A stretch of DNA of 64,000 bases from Nitrospirota bacterium (GCA_024275975.1 JAJRYC010000090.1:1-64000); one strand, 5' to 3'. Shown: positions 28,037-37,105, counted from the first letter of the stretch. A program made the numbers and translations. The notes: a model not told the origin generated them from the letters alone.

Positions 28037-28537
28037 TCACAATTTTATGAGCGTACGCGTTAATGCCCTGTCTTTTTTCGATAGCTGCCGGGGATTGCCC
28101 TTTCGATGTACCGGCCCGTCATCTTCTTCCTCTGGTTCGCGCCCGTATCCGCCGTAAAGGGATTCCCCTGTTTTTTCAATAATGGACAGGAATTTCTCCG
28201 ACGGGATGGGGCCCGAGCCGCATGACCAGGCCGCCGCCATTATCTCCCTGTCGGAACTTATGACGATCCATTCTTTTTTTTCCTGCCTGATAATCCTTTT
28301 TATGACATAGTCCGCTTTTTCGCCAAGTCTTGAATAGATGACTTTTACTCCGCCGGTGGTCAACGACGCCTCCCTGCCGCCGCCGGACTTCCATCCGTCA
28401 AATACAACCGTTATATCATGGCCACGGATTTTTGTATACCGGATAAGCGAGCTGACAAGGCTTTCCCTCTGCCCGGCCAGGTCGCCGTGGCTGGTGCCTA
28501 TAAGATTGTAACCATCAACAATTATGAAAGAAATATC
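28037..28537 (-). CDS. YacP-like NYN-domain ribonuclease, start codon unresolved
   Basis: The frame encodes a NYN/PIN-like domain: FIIVDGYNLIGTSHGDLAGQ (first acidic site), DITVVFDGWKSGGG (second) and VISSDREIMAAAW (third). These match the YacP/Rae1 nuclease family, which cleaves mRNA on ribosomes in Firmicutes. The open frame begins after a TAA at 28573-28571, but no ATG, GTG or TTG precedes the first conserved Asp. The first usable start (TTG at 28363) would remove the catalytic DGYN motif. So the start is CTG or another rare codon, or the start was lost. It follows the purH-like gene on the same strand. Confidence 0.65.
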   Translation of the reverse strand, partial: DISFIIVDGYNLIGTSHGDLAGQRESLVSSLIRYTKIRGHDITVVFDGWKSGGGREASLTTGGVKVIYSRLGEKADYVIKRIIRQEKKEWIVISSDREIMAAAWSCGSGPIPSEKFLSIIEKTGESLYGGYGREPEEEDDGPVHRKGNPRQLSKKDRALTRTLIKL

Positions 28538-28559
28538 CGCTGACCTTTGTACAGAGACT

Positions 28560-29267
28560 CTAAGCAGTCTTTAAAAAAGGCTTTACATCCTTCTGGAAAT
28601 CCAGACCGGAGAAGTAGTCGCCTATCGCTTTCCTATATTCACCTATCGCCCGCATCGCCTCTTTCGCCAGATTAAATCTTAATTCAAGGCTTATCGATCC
28701 ATTGTTTTCCCCGAGAGACCTTAAGAATTCCGGGTACTGCGAAGGCGCGGTCAGCGCTGCAATGCCGTGCCAGTTTTTGGCCGAGGCCATCGTCATTGCC
28801 GGTCCGCCGATATCGATGTTGACTCTTGCGGTCTCGGATGTGACGCCTTCCTTCGAGATAACGGAAGTAAAAGGATAAAGGTTACCGATGAAGACATCAA
28901 AATACACGCCGGGACCGCCTCCGGTCCGGGCCAGTGTTTTGTACAGGTATTCCTCGTGGGCTGGGTTGCCCCTCTCGGCAAGCAGGCCGGCATGGATCTT
29001 CGGATGCAGGGTCTTTACAAGCCCTCCTTCCATCTCGGGCGCGCCGGTGAAATCTTCAACGGATAAATAGTTTTTCGAAGCGTCCGGCCCGAGTATTTCG
29101 GTGATCTTCTTGCCGGTTCCGCCGGTGGAATAGAATTTCACGGACGGATTACTCTTCTTTATCCCTTTTACAATCTCATCAAGACCACCTTTGTCGAATA
29201 CGCTTACAAGCACGTTAGCCGGCATTATCAGATCGATAACGCTGTAGATGTTTTCCCTGATGCTCAT
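28560..29267 (-). CDS. Standalone IMP cyclohydrolase (PurH N-terminal domain only)
   Basis: This 235-residue protein covers the MGS-like IMP cyclohydrolase half of PurH, which closes FAICAR to IMP. Motifs include YSTGGTGKKITEIL, GGLVKTLHPKIHAGLLAERG and DIGGPAMTMASAKNW. The C-terminal AICAR formyltransferase half of normal PurH (about 300 residues) is absent, and the next gene does not encode it. Split forms are known, with a separate formyltransferase elsewhere. Ends in TAG. Confidence 0.85.
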   Translation of the reverse strand: MSIRENIYSVIDLIMPANVLVSVFDKGGLDEIVKGIKKSNPSVKFYSTGGTGKKITEILGPDASKNYLSVEDFTGAPEMEGGLVKTLHPKIHAGLLAERGNPAHEEYLYKTLARTGGGPGVYFDVFIGNLYPFTSVISKEGVTSETARVNIDIGGPAMTMASAKNWHGIAALTAPSQYPEFLRSLGENNGSISLELRFNLAKEAMRAIGEYRKAIGDYFSGLDFQKDVKPFLKTA

Positions 29268-29283
29268 CTATCCCCCCTTTTCA

Positions 29284-29451
29284 TTAAGCCCTGTCACAGG
29301 ACCTTCCGGCTATCCGCTCCCAGGTCTTTTCATCTATTTCGTCAATATATTCCGATATGTTAAACTTTTTGCCGCAGTCCATGCAGCGCAGATTAATGGC
29401 GCGTCAGCCTGACGCAAGTGTTAACTCGCCGTCACAAATTTTACACTTCAA
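29284..29451 (-). CDS. Candidate dual-CXXC small selenoprotein (in-frame TGA read as Sec)
   Basis: A 55-codon reading frame starts at TTG 29451, with AAGGAG seven bases upstream, and ends at TAA 29284. The predicted protein is LKCKICDGELTLASG-U-RAI followed by NLRCMDCGKKFNISEYIDEI and a Cys-containing tail. It has two CXXC motifs (residues 3-6 and 23-26) around an in-frame TGA at codon 16 (29406-29404). This matches the layout of a known small (seleno)protein family with dual CXXC motifs, so I infer Sec. About 20 bases after the TGA, a 5-base-pair stem (GCTGC with GCGGC) encloses a 7-base loop with GG, as expected for a bacterial SECIS. It lies between mglA and purH on the same strand. Role unknown, probably redox or metal binding. 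Confidence 0.72.
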
Positions 29452-29466
29452 GGTTTGACTCCTTTT

Positions 29467-30054
29467 TCAGCAGTTTCTTTTCAACTCTGTTAAAACCTGT
29501 CTGGCGACGGTTTTCAATGTCTCAAAAACGCCTATTCCGGTAATCGCGACCGCCTCGATCGCCGGCACCTTCCTTGTATTCAGCAGTCTGTTCATCGTCT
29601 CGACCGGCATTGTATTTTTAAGGTCCCGTTTGTTGTATTGCATTGTGAAAGACAGTTTGTCCAGTTGATATCCCTGCTCGGCGAGGTTTATCCCGAGATC
29701 GTCGAGGCTTTCGATGTTCGCTTCCATCCTCTCGAGCTGGCTGTCGGCGACGAATACAACACCGTCAACACCTTTCAGTATAAGTTTCCGGCTTGCGGCG
29801 TAGAAGATCTGGCCGGGGACGGTATAGAGATGAAATCTTATTTTGAATCCCTTGATACTGCCGAGCGCAAGAGGGAGAAAGTCGAAAAAGAGCGTTCGGT
29901 CGGTCTCCGTGGCCAGAGAGATGAGCTTGCCTTTCTGCTCGGGATTGGTCTTCTTATAGACATACTGCAGATTTGTGGTTTTTCCGCAGAGTCCCGGACC
30001 ATAGTAAACAATTTTACAGTTGATTTCGTGTGAAGAATAGTTTATAAAAGACAC
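29467..30054 (-). CDS. MglA-like small Ras-family GTPase
   Basis: This 195-residue GTPase is of the MglA type, which sets cell polarity and type IV pilus or gliding motility in Myxococcus and Thermus. The P-loop is YYGPGLCGKTTNLQYVYKK. Switch II reads HLYTVPGQIFYAASRKLIL, and the base-recognition motif is MQYNKRDLKN. Its partner gene, a roadblock protein, lies 12 bases upstream in the same operon, as MglB does for MglA. Given pil genes in this window, control of pili is a plausible role. Confidence 0.88.
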   Translation of the reverse strand: MSFINYSSHEINCKIVYYGPGLCGKTTNLQYVYKKTNPEQKGKLISLATETDRTLFFDFLPLALGSIKGFKIRFHLYTVPGQIFYAASRKLILKGVDGVVFVADSQLERMEANIESLDDLGINLAEQGYQLDKLSFTMQYNKRDLKNTMPVETMNRLLNTRKVPAIEAVAITGIGVFETLKTVARQVLTELKRNC

Positions 30055-30066
30055 TTACCGGGTCAC

Positions 30067-30561
30067 CTATTTGAAAAGATTGTCAATATCTTCATCACTG
30101 ATCTCAGCGAAAGGAGACTCTTCGACTCCACCTTCAGTTTGTTCCTTCTCCGCTTTTGTCGAAATGTCTTCGAAAATTTCGGCAAGGGCTTCGGATGCTT
30201 TTTTAACCCTCAGGCGAACCAGTCCCAGAGATGATCCCTGGTCAAAGATAACCACCAGTATGACTCTCTTTCCGATCAGGGATATATGTATGTTATCTTT
30301 TTCACCTTCGTGAAAGAGTATGGTAAACTCTTTTTCTCCAAGAAGGTGCGCTATCTCGCTGGTGGCCGCGATGTTGCCGGCGGTCAGTGAAGCGAGAGAT
30401 GTCGTGTCTATGTCCTTGGTATCTCCCGTTGAGGCAATCAGCTGTCCGTTTTTATCTACAAGGAATACGACTTTGGCGTTAGCCTGACGGGAAAGCTTTC
30501 GCAACTCCCCGTCGATTCGGAGGAACTCCTCCTCATACATTATAAGATCTGAACTATTCAT
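30067..30561 (-). CDS. Roadblock/LC7-domain protein (MglB-like)
   Basis: The 164-residue protein has one roadblock/LC7 domain (about 15-125), visible in VVFLVDKNGQLIASTGDTKD and LASLTAGNIAATSEIAHLLG, followed by an acidic tail. MglB homologues act as GTPase-activating proteins for MglA. It is encoded immediately before the MglA-like gene. The name by neighbourhood is an inference; roadblock folds alone do not show GAP activity. Confidence 0.85.
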   Translation of the reverse strand: MNSSDLIMYEEEFLRIDGELRKLSRQANAKVVFLVDKNGQLIASTGDTKDIDTTSLASLTAGNIAATSEIAHLLGEKEFTILFHEGEKDNIHISLIGKRVILVVIFDQGSSLGLVRLRVKKASEALAEIFEDISTKAEKEQTEGGVEESPFAEISDEDIDNLFK

Positions 30562-30592
30562 AGTTAGAAAGTATCATAATTTAGAGTCTTTA

Positions 30593-31525
30593 TCAACCGC
30601 ATTCTGATTCTCTCTTCAGTTTTTCCCAGTCACTGTCGACCTGTTCCTGCAATATTTTCATGAGCTCCGCGTTTTCCGGCGCAAAGAGATGTTTGAATCT
30701 TCCCTGAGGTTTCATGAAATCCACAAGTGGTTTTTTCTCTTTGGGAGTGTATGTGATCTTTGTTACGCCGTCTTCTATTTCATAAAGGGGCCAGTAACAT
30801 GTGTTCACTGCGAGCCTGCTGAGCATTATGGCGTCATTGGTTTTTGAACGCCAGCCCCGGTTGCAGGGAGCGATGATGTTCAGGAACTTCGGGCCCTTTA
30901 TTTCGTGGGCTTTTTTGACCTTTTTCATCAGATCCGTCCAGTGCGAGGGTGATGCCTGCGCTGAAAAAGGGATATTGTGCGCCGCCATGATTTTTGTCAG
31001 GTTTTTTCTTTTTTGAGGCTTTCCCGGTATTATGGAGCCGGCCGGGCATGTAGTGGTGTCCGCGCCCATCGGGGTCGCGCTTGACCGCTGGATGCCGGTG
31101 TTCATATACGCCCCGTTGTCATAGCAGACGTAGAGCATGTCATGTCCACGTTCCATTGCGCCCGAGAGGCTCTGGAGGCCGATATCGTATGTGCCGCCGT
31201 CACCGCCGAAGGCCATGAATTTCACGTTCCCGTCTATTTTGCCCTGTTTTTTCAGCGACCTGAACATCGTTTCGACACCTGATATGGTTGCGGCGGCATT
31301 TTCAAACGCCGTATGAATCCAGGGTATTTTCCACGCGGTGTATTCCGATATGCAAGTTGAGACCTCAAGACATCCGGTGGCGTTTGCGGCTATGACAGGA
31401 TAGTCTGTCGCAAGCAGCACCATTTTTACCGCGATTGGAGCGCCGCATCCGGCGCACATCCTGTGCCCGTGAGTCAGGAGTTCTTCTTTCTTTGAAAGCT
31501 CTTTTAAAGTTAATCCTGTAGCCAT
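30593..31525 (-). CDS. porB: Pyruvate:ferredoxin oxidoreductase, beta subunit
   Basis: PorB binds thiamine diphosphate. The 310 residues contain the cluster motif MCAGCGAPIAVKM, AANATGCLEVST, and the TPP motif GGDGGTYDIGLQSLSGAMER with YDNGAYMNTGIQRSSATPMG. The enzyme converts pyruvate and CoA to acetyl-CoA, CO2 and reduced ferredoxin. It is the last gene in the order gamma-delta-alpha-beta, which is that of the archaeal-type four-subunit enzyme. The reduced ferredoxin could feed nitrogenase. Confidence 0.93.
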   Translation of the reverse strand: MATGLTLKELSKKEELLTHGHRMCAGCGAPIAVKMVLLATDYPVIAANATGCLEVSTCISEYTAWKIPWIHTAFENAAATISGVETMFRSLKKQGKIDGNVKFMAFGGDGGTYDIGLQSLSGAMERGHDMLYVCYDNGAYMNTGIQRSSATPMGADTTTCPAGSIIPGKPQKRKNLTKIMAAHNIPFSAQASPSHWTDLMKKVKKAHEIKGPKFLNIIAPCNRGWRSKTNDAIMLSRLAVNTCYWPLYEIEDGVTKITYTPKEKKPLVDFMKPQGRFKHLFAPENAELMKILQEQVDSDWEKLKRESECG

Positions 31526-31526
31526 G

Positions 31527-32705
31527 TTATTCCCTCACTCCAATATATTCTTTGTATTTTTCCACCTTGCCGCCTTTTGCTATTTCATCGAGTTCGTTAA
31601 GAACGGCTTCACCGTGTTCAGGTAGATAGTCCCTTCCTCCGAGTCCGTATATCCTGTTTATCAGGACTGGCCTCTCCTGTAATGGATATAACGCCGAACT
31701 TATTTCCATGAAAACCGGGCCGTATCCACCAAATGAATCCGACCTGTCCATGACGCATACCGCCTTGACTTTTCCGAGTGCCTCGGCCACTTCGTCATAG
31801 GGGAAAGGCCGGAAGAGCCGTGGTTTAAGCAGTCCCGCCTTGATGCCCCTGGCGCGGAACCCGTCTACAATGTCTGTTGTCGTGCCGGCGGCCGAGTTCA
31901 GTATTACGAGCGCGATGTCCGCGTCATCCAGTCTGTATGATTCAAACAGGCCGTATTTCCTGCCGCTCAGTTTTTCGAAATCCGCAGCGACTTTTAGAAC
32001 AACATCTTTAACCTTTAACATAACCTCGTGCTGGGCCTTTTTGTATTCATGGAAAAGGTCGGGCAGGATGAGTGGGCCGTAACTTTTCGGCTTGTCAAGG
32101 TCCAGGAGCGGCAGAAAGTTTTTGTATTCCCCGACAAATCCCTTGACCTCTTCGTCTTCAAGGTATTCCATCCTCTCGATGGAATGGCTTATGATGAATC
32201 CGTCAAGACATACCATGACAGGGAGCCTGATGTCCATATGCTCTCCGATCCGGAAGGCCTGTATGGTGTTGTCATATGCATCCTGGGCGTTTTCAGACCA
32301 TAGCTGAACCCACCCGGTGTCTCTGGCGCCCATCGCGTCCGAGTGGTCTCCATGGATATTTAAAGGAGCTGAAAGGGCGCGGTTAACAACCGGCATTATG
32401 ATCGGAAGCCTGTCGCCAGACGCTATATGCAGCATCTCCCACATGAGCGCCAGCCCCTGGGATGATGTCGCGGTCACAACCCTGCCGCCCGCGGCGGCGG
32501 CGCCGATGCAGGCGCTCATTGAACTGTGTTCGCTTTCGACCAGGATGATTTCCGTATCGACTTTGCCGTTTGATACATATGACGCGTATTTCTGCATCAT
32601 GTCAGTTTGTGGTGTGATCGGATAGACCCCGCATACATCGGGATTTACCTGGCGAAGCGCGTTAGCGCACGCCTCGTTTCCTGTGACTGCGACAACCTTT
32701 GCCAT
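31527..32705 (-). CDS. porA: Pyruvate:ferredoxin oxidoreductase, alpha subunit
   Basis: PorA is the 392-residue catalytic partner of PorB. Recognisable parts are VCGVYPITPQTDMMQKYASY near the N-terminus, VESEHSSMSACIGAAAAGGR, TATSSQGLALMWEMLHIASG and VCLDGFIISHSIERMEYLED. The pyruvate specificity is inferred from overall likeness and the gene set; a related 2-oxoacid is possible. One base separates its stop from the porB start. Confidence 0.92.
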   Translation of the reverse strand: MAKVVAVTGNEACANALRQVNPDVCGVYPITPQTDMMQKYASYVSNGKVDTEIILVESEHSSMSACIGAAAAGGRVVTATSSQGLALMWEMLHIASGDRLPIIMPVVNRALSAPLNIHGDHSDAMGARDTGWVQLWSENAQDAYDNTIQAFRIGEHMDIRLPVMVCLDGFIISHSIERMEYLEDEEVKGFVGEYKNFLPLLDLDKPKSYGPLILPDLFHEYKKAQHEVMLKVKDVVLKVAADFEKLSGRKYGLFESYRLDDADIALVILNSAAGTTTDIVDGFRARGIKAGLLKPRLFRPFPYDEVAEALGKVKAVCVMDRSDSFGGYGPVFMEISSALYPLQERPVLINRIYGLGGRDYLPEHGEAVLNELDEIAKGGKVEKYKEYIGVRE

Positions 32706-32999
32706 CTATTTGCCCTCCTCTACCATTTCGATTGCCGTTTGTCCTTTTTTGCCCGGACACTCGAGGGCGCATATTCCGCATCCTTTGCAATAATCGTAAT
32801 TGAAGTCCATCATCTTGCCGTCTTTGACGTTTACCGCCATATCAGGGCAGTATATCCAGCAAAAAAGGCAATGTATGCAGTTTTCCTTTTTCCAGACAGG
32901 CCTGAACGCCCTCCATGAACCTGTTTTGAACTGAACGGCATTACCGCCTTCGAGGATAACGGAACCAGGAGTTAAATCCTTCCATCCTTTTAGTTTCAT
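32706..32999 (-). CDS. porD: Pyruvate:ferredoxin oxidoreductase, delta (ferredoxin) subunit
   Basis: This 97-residue subunit carries two [4Fe-4S] clusters in ENCIHCLFCWIYCPDMAV and DYCKGCGICALECPGKKGQ. They pass electrons from the active site to ferredoxin. It overlaps porC by four bases and abuts porA. Confidence 0.93.
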   Translation of the reverse strand: MKLKGWKDLTPGSVILEGGNAVQFKTGSWRAFRPVWKKENCIHCLFCWIYCPDMAVNVKDGKMMDFNYDYCKGCGICALECPGKKGQTAIEMVEEGK

Positions 33000-33571
33000 C
33001 CTTCTTTTACCTCCTCGTAGCCTCTTTTTGTCGCCTCTATATTTCCGTCGATGATCTTCTGCGAGAATTTTTTGCTGAAACTGCTCTTTACGTCTTCCAG
33101 CAGATGCTCCAGGCCGACAAGTCCCGTTACCTTGCAGACAGCGCCGAGCATTGGAGAGTTCGGCATGGCCCTTCCGAAAGATTCGATCGATATTGTTGTC
33201 GCGTCAAGCGTATAGCATTTCTGTCCAGGCCCGGCCTTCAGTTTCTCCCTGATCTCTTCCGGGCTTTTTGATGTGTTTACTATAAAAATAGTGTCATCCT
33301 TCGCCCCTTCGGTAATATTAATGCTGTCGAGCAATGTAGCGTCCACAATAGAGACGACATCAGGGACCAGAACGGGACAGTGCATCCTGAGTTCGTGCGT
33401 GCTTATCCTGTTGTATGCCTTCAGCGGTGCTCCAGCTCTTTCGGGACCGTATTCGGGAAATGCCTGGACGTGTCTTCCGCCACTCAGGCAAGTGTCTGCA
33501 AGCACTTTTGCCGCCGTCACCGTCCCCTGTCCTCCTCTTCCGTGCCATCTTATCTCGATTGTTTCAGCCAT
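32996..33571 (-). CDS. porC: Pyruvate:ferredoxin oxidoreductase, gamma subunit
   Basis: PorC is a 191-residue subunit with the family start EIRWHGRGGQGTVTAAKVLA and FPEYGPERAGAPLKAYNRIS. It is the first gene in the porCDAB operon, which is divergent to yicC across about 130 bases. An AGGAAAA stretch precedes its ATG. Confidence 0.93.
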   Translation of the reverse strand: MAETIEIRWHGRGGQGTVTAAKVLADTCLSGGRHVQAFPEYGPERAGAPLKAYNRISTHELRMHCPVLVPDVVSIVDATLLDSINITEGAKDDTIFIVNTSKSPEEIREKLKAGPGQKCYTLDATTISIESFGRAMPNSPMLGAVCKVTGLVGLEHLLEDVKSSFSKKFSQKIIDGNIEATKRGYEEVKEG

Positions 33572-33703
33572 GTTTTCCTCCAGATATGAATTAAGCTATA
33601 ATTTTAGTAGATTAACGGCCATTTTTGCAAGGAAATTAAGGAATTTTGTGATTTAAAGTAATATTTGACTAAATCAGGCGACTGATATATAGTTACTTTT
33701 ATT

Positions 33704-34603
33704 ATGATACAGAGCATGACCGGTTTTGGAAGCGCTGAAAAAGACGGCTGCAGGGTTGAGGTTCGCTCATTAAATCACAGATTTCTTGATGTGTACATAA
33801 AAGTCCCTGCCTTTTTGGGCAGGTATGAGATAGAATTCAGGAATCTTCTGAAGAAAAAATTTTCGAGGGGAAAATTTGATGTAAGCATATTAATCTCCGA
33901 AAATGTTAATGCGGTGATGAATGTTAATGTTAATCTTGCCAGGGAAATTCATAACGCCTTCAGGATGTTGCAGAAAGAACTCTCGGTCCCTGGAGAGATT
34001 GATATAAATACCCTGACCGGTTTTCGTGAGATGTTTATGGAGACAGATCAGAGCTATGATATTGACGCAGTTAATCAGGTTTATAACCAGGCGCTTGAAG
34101 GTCTGTATGAGATGAGAATCAGGGAGGGCGGGGTACTTGCTTCCGAGCTCCGGCGGATGACGGATGCCCTGGGCGTTATGAACGAAGAGATTAAGGCCCG
34201 CTGTGGTAAAAGCGTTTCCGATATAAAAGAAAAATTCAGTGAGAAGATAAAGTTAATCCTCGACGGAATTGAAATATACGAGGGCCGTATACTCCAGGAG
34301 GCCGCCGTAATCGCCGCGAAGTCCGATATTTCAGAAGAGATCGTCAGGATAGAAAGCCATGTCGGGCAATTCAGGGAGATGCTGGCCAATGGTGATGTGA
34401 TCGGTAGAAAACTGGATTTCATACTGCAGGAACTTAACAGGGAAGTGAATACTATAGCGTCAAAATCGGTTGTCTGCGATATCTCTACTCTGACGGTTGA
34501 CATGAAGAATGAACTGGAGAAGATGAGAGAACAGGTGCAGAACATACAATATGTCCGGATGTTGCCGCCTCTTTCCTGTTTTAAGGAATTATATGGTATA
34601 TAG
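33704..34603 (+). CDS. YicC family endoribonuclease-like protein
   Basis: The 299-residue protein has the YicC start MIQSMTGFGSAEKDGCRVEV with SLNHRFLDVYIKVPAFLG and the C-terminal DUF1732 block KLDFILQELNREVNTIASKS. YicC-type proteins are reported ribonucleases in some bacteria. The gene heads a plus-strand group yicC-remA-gmk-rpoZ-coaBC that is often conserved. Confidence 0.9.
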   Translation: MIQSMTGFGSAEKDGCRVEVRSLNHRFLDVYIKVPAFLGRYEIEFRNLLKKKFSRGKFDVSILISENVNAVMNVNVNLAREIHNAFRMLQKELSVPGEIDINTLTGFREMFMETDQSYDIDAVNQVYNQALEGLYEMRIREGGVLASELRRMTDALGVMNEEIKARCGKSVSDIKEKFSEKIKLILDGIEIYEGRILQEAAVIAAKSDISEEIVRIESHVGQFREMLANGDVIGRKLDFILQELNREVNTIASKSVVCDISTLTVDMKNELEKMREQVQNIQYVRMLPPLSCFKELYGI

Positions 34604-34641
34604 CGGAATCTTATAATTTGAGTTTTTGAGTGAGGTGAGTG

Positions 34642-34929
34642 ATGAAAAAAAATGATGCAGCTCCTATACTGGTAAACATAGGATTTGGTAACGTTGTCGC
34701 CTCTTCCAGGGTGGTTGCGATCGTAACGCCCGGTTCCGCGCCGATCAAGAGGATAAGAGAAGAGGCAAGGAAAGGCAGTAAGTTAATCGATGCCACACAG
34801 GGGAGACGAACACGTTCCATAATCATAACCGATAGTGATCATATTATACTTTCCGCGCTTCAGGCTGAGACTATAACGCAGAGGTTTACGGAGGGAAAAG
34901 GGCCGCTTGCTGAAACGGAGAAAAGGTAG
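34642..34929 (+). CDS. DUF370 (RemA-like) regulator
   Basis: This 95-residue protein is a DUF370 member, with [20 protein letters not shown] and [20 protein letters not shown]. RemA controls matrix genes in Bacillus as a DNA-binding ring; function in this lineage is unknown. The ATG at 34642 is favoured over a GTG three bases earlier by spacing from GAGG. It overlaps gmk by 23 bases. Confidence 0.9.
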   Translation: MKKNDAAPILVNIGFGNVVASSRVVAIVTPGSAPIKRIREEARKGSKLIDATQGRRTRSIIITDSDHIILSALQAETITQRFTEGKGPLAETEKR

Positions 34930-35521
34930 TCTCTTTATAATCTCGGCCCCTTCGGGCGCGGGTAAAACAACCTTGTGTAAAAAGATAGTGACTACCGTTG
35001 ACAGCCTTGTCCCGTCGGTCTCATTCACTACCCGCAAGCCGAGGGGAGGGGAGGTCAATGACCTGGACTATACCTTCATCGGAGAGGAAGAGTTCAGGGA
35101 GATGATCGCCGGAGGAGATTTTGTCGAGTGGGCTGAAGTGCATGGCAATCTGTACGGGACTTCCAGAGATAGGCTCGAAGGACTTATGGATTCCGGCCTG
35201 GACGTTATCCTCGACATAGACACCCAGGGGGCAAGACAGATAAGGAAATTATACGGGGACGGTGTTTTTATATTTATACTTCCACCTTCCATAGAGATAT
35301 TACGGCGCCGGCTCGAAAAACGAAGGAGTAATTCGAGGGAGGACATGGCCAGGCGCCTCGGGGCGGCTATTGACGAGATAAAGGAGTACAATAATTACGA
35401 TTATGTTATAATTAACGACGTGCTGAAGGATTCAGTAAGATTACTCGAAGCGATTATAATAGCCGAGAGGCATAAGACTGAAAGAACGGATAAGAGCATC
35501 ATAGAAAAAATTTTAGCTTAG
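34907..35521 (+). CDS. gmk: Guanylate kinase
   Basis: Gmk converts GMP to GDP. The 204 residues include the P-loop [20 protein letters not shown], the GMP-binding block [20 protein letters not shown] and the [13 protein letters not shown] segment. Length is typical. It lies in the conserved yicC-remA-gmk-rpoZ-coaBC order. Confidence 0.95.
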   Translation: MLKRRKGSLFIISAPSGAGKTTLCKKIVTTVDSLVPSVSFTTRKPRGGEVNDLDYTFIGEEEFREMIAGGDFVEWAEVHGNLYGTSRDRLEGLMDSGLDVILDIDTQGARQIRKLYGDGVFIFILPPSIEILRRRLEKRRSNSREDMARRLGAAIDEIKEYNNYDYVIINDVLKDSVRLLEAIIIAERHKTERTDKSIIEKILA

Positions 35522-35532
35522 GGGGAAAAAGA

Positions 35533-35946
35533 ATGGATATTATTTCTCTGCCCGTGGAATATGATACCAGCAAAATAGACGGTAAGTTCAGGCTTGTGGC
35601 GATTGCGACCCAGAGGGCGAAAGACCTGTCTTACGGTGCTAAGCCCAAGATTAAGACTAAATGGAAAAAAGTCGCGTCAATCGCGATAGAGGAGGCTGTT
35701 AGTCCTGACTGTACTCTTGAATACCTGACCGGTGAAGAAGCCGTGGCGGCAAAAGAGGAAGCCAATAAGTTTGACTACAGGAAGTTCCTTGAGGAGAGCA
35801 GAAGGGCGGCTGCCGCAGAGGAACTCAGTCCGATAGAAAAAGATGTTAAGGCCTATCTCCATGACCGGAAAACAACGGATAAAGAGACCTTTGACGAACT
35901 TTTCAATGACAAAAAGGAAGAAAGTACTGACAGTACTACGGAATAA
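35533..35946 (+). CDS. rpoZ: RNA polymerase omega subunit-like protein
   Basis: The N-terminal half has the omega pattern FRLVAIATQRAKDLSYGAKP with a SIAIEEAVS segment, matching the usual place after gmk. At 137 residues it is longer than most omega subunits (about 70-100), with an acidic, lysine-rich tail that ends in STDSTTE. The end overlaps the coaBC start by about 41 bases. Confidence 0.8.
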   Translation: MDIISLPVEYDTSKIDGKFRLVAIATQRAKDLSYGAKPKIKTKWKKVASIAIEEAVSPDCTLEYLTGEEAVAAKEEANKFDYRKFLEESRRAAAAEELSPIEKDVKAYLHDRKTTDKETFDELFNDKKEESTDSTTE

Positions 35947-37105
35947 GTCCGTTCTGGTTGGTGTTACGGGTGGGGCGGCCGCCTATAAATCAATCGATCT
36001 GGTCAGAAGACTGAAGGAAGAAGAAGCATCTGTTTTCGTGATCATGACTGAAGCCGCCGGAAAGTTCGTAACTCCGCTTTCACTCGGGATTGCTTCACAG
36101 AACAGGGTCTGTTCTTCTCTTTTCGATGAGCCGATGGCGCATATAAAAATGCCCGCGGCTGCCGATCTGCTTGTCATCGCTCCCGCTACCGCCAATATAA
36201 TATCAAAATTCGCCAACGGCATTGCGGACGATCTCCTGAGCACATGTCTTGTTTCCCACCCGGGCAAAACAATCATCGCGCCATCCATGAACTGGAGGAT
36301 GTACCAGAACCGGTTTTTTCAGCAGAACCTCCAGAAGCTAACTTCCGCCGGGGTGATACAGGTGGGGCCAGAGAGGGGTGTCCTTGCTTGTGGAGAAGAA
36401 GGTCTGGGAAGGATGGCCGAGGTGTCCGATATAGTCGAGGCGGCTAAGGGGGCTTTAACCGATAGGGACCTCGTTGGTGAAGATATTATTGTGACCGCCG
36501 GACCGACAAGGGAGTATCTTGATCCAGTCAGGTTTATTTCGAACAGGTCCTCGGGGAAGATGGGATATGCTCTTGCCAGGGCGGCCAGGGACAGGGGGGC
36601 GGATGTCACGCTGATCAGCGGCCCTTCAGCGTTGGAACGTCCGGGTGGTTTGAAATTTGTGGAAGTGGAGACTTCCGCCGAGATGCTGAGTGCTGTAAAA
36701 AGCTATACCAGTAAAGCGACAGTGCTGATTATGGCCGCCGCTGTCTCGGACTTCGCACCGGCTATGCGATCAGACGCCAAGATCGAAAAAGATGGTAACA
36801 CGACACTGCGTCTGCGCCTGACGGATGATATAATCTCAGAGGTCGCCGGGGCGGAGAAAAGGCCTTTTATTATCGGCTTTGCGGCTTAAACAGGCGGGAA
36901 TATCGGGCGGGCAATGAAAAAAATGCAAAATAAAGGAATGGATATGATAGTATTTAATGATGTTACAGAGCCGGGATCGGGTTTTGACGTTGACACGAAC
37001 AATGTGGTGATAATAGACAAAAAAAGGGAAACGTCCCCCGGCTTAATGAGAAAAGACGCGGTGGCCGAGTCCATCCTGGACAGGATGCTCGAAATCAGGG
37101 CTTGA
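35906..37105 (+). CDS. coaBC: Phosphopantothenoylcysteine decarboxylase / synthetase, with an in-frame TAA
   Basis: CoaBC makes 4'-phosphopantetheine on the way to CoA. The frame covers 399 residues with TAA at codon 328 (36887-36889). CoaC: SVLVGVTGGAAAYKSIDLVR, APSMNWRMYQN and LACGEEGLGRM. CoaB: ITAGPTREYLDPVRFISNRS-type block, KATVLIMAAAVSDFAP and IIGFAA, then the stop, then TGGNIGRAMKKMQNKGMDMI and FNDVTEPGSGFDVDTNNVVI. The conserved CoaB motif is GFAAET, and GAA in place of TAA restores it exactly. The gene is normally essential, so the stop is an error, a recent change or a readthrough site. I chose ATG 35906, inside the rpoZ end, because it is the first ATG near the Rossmann start. Confidence 0.92.
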
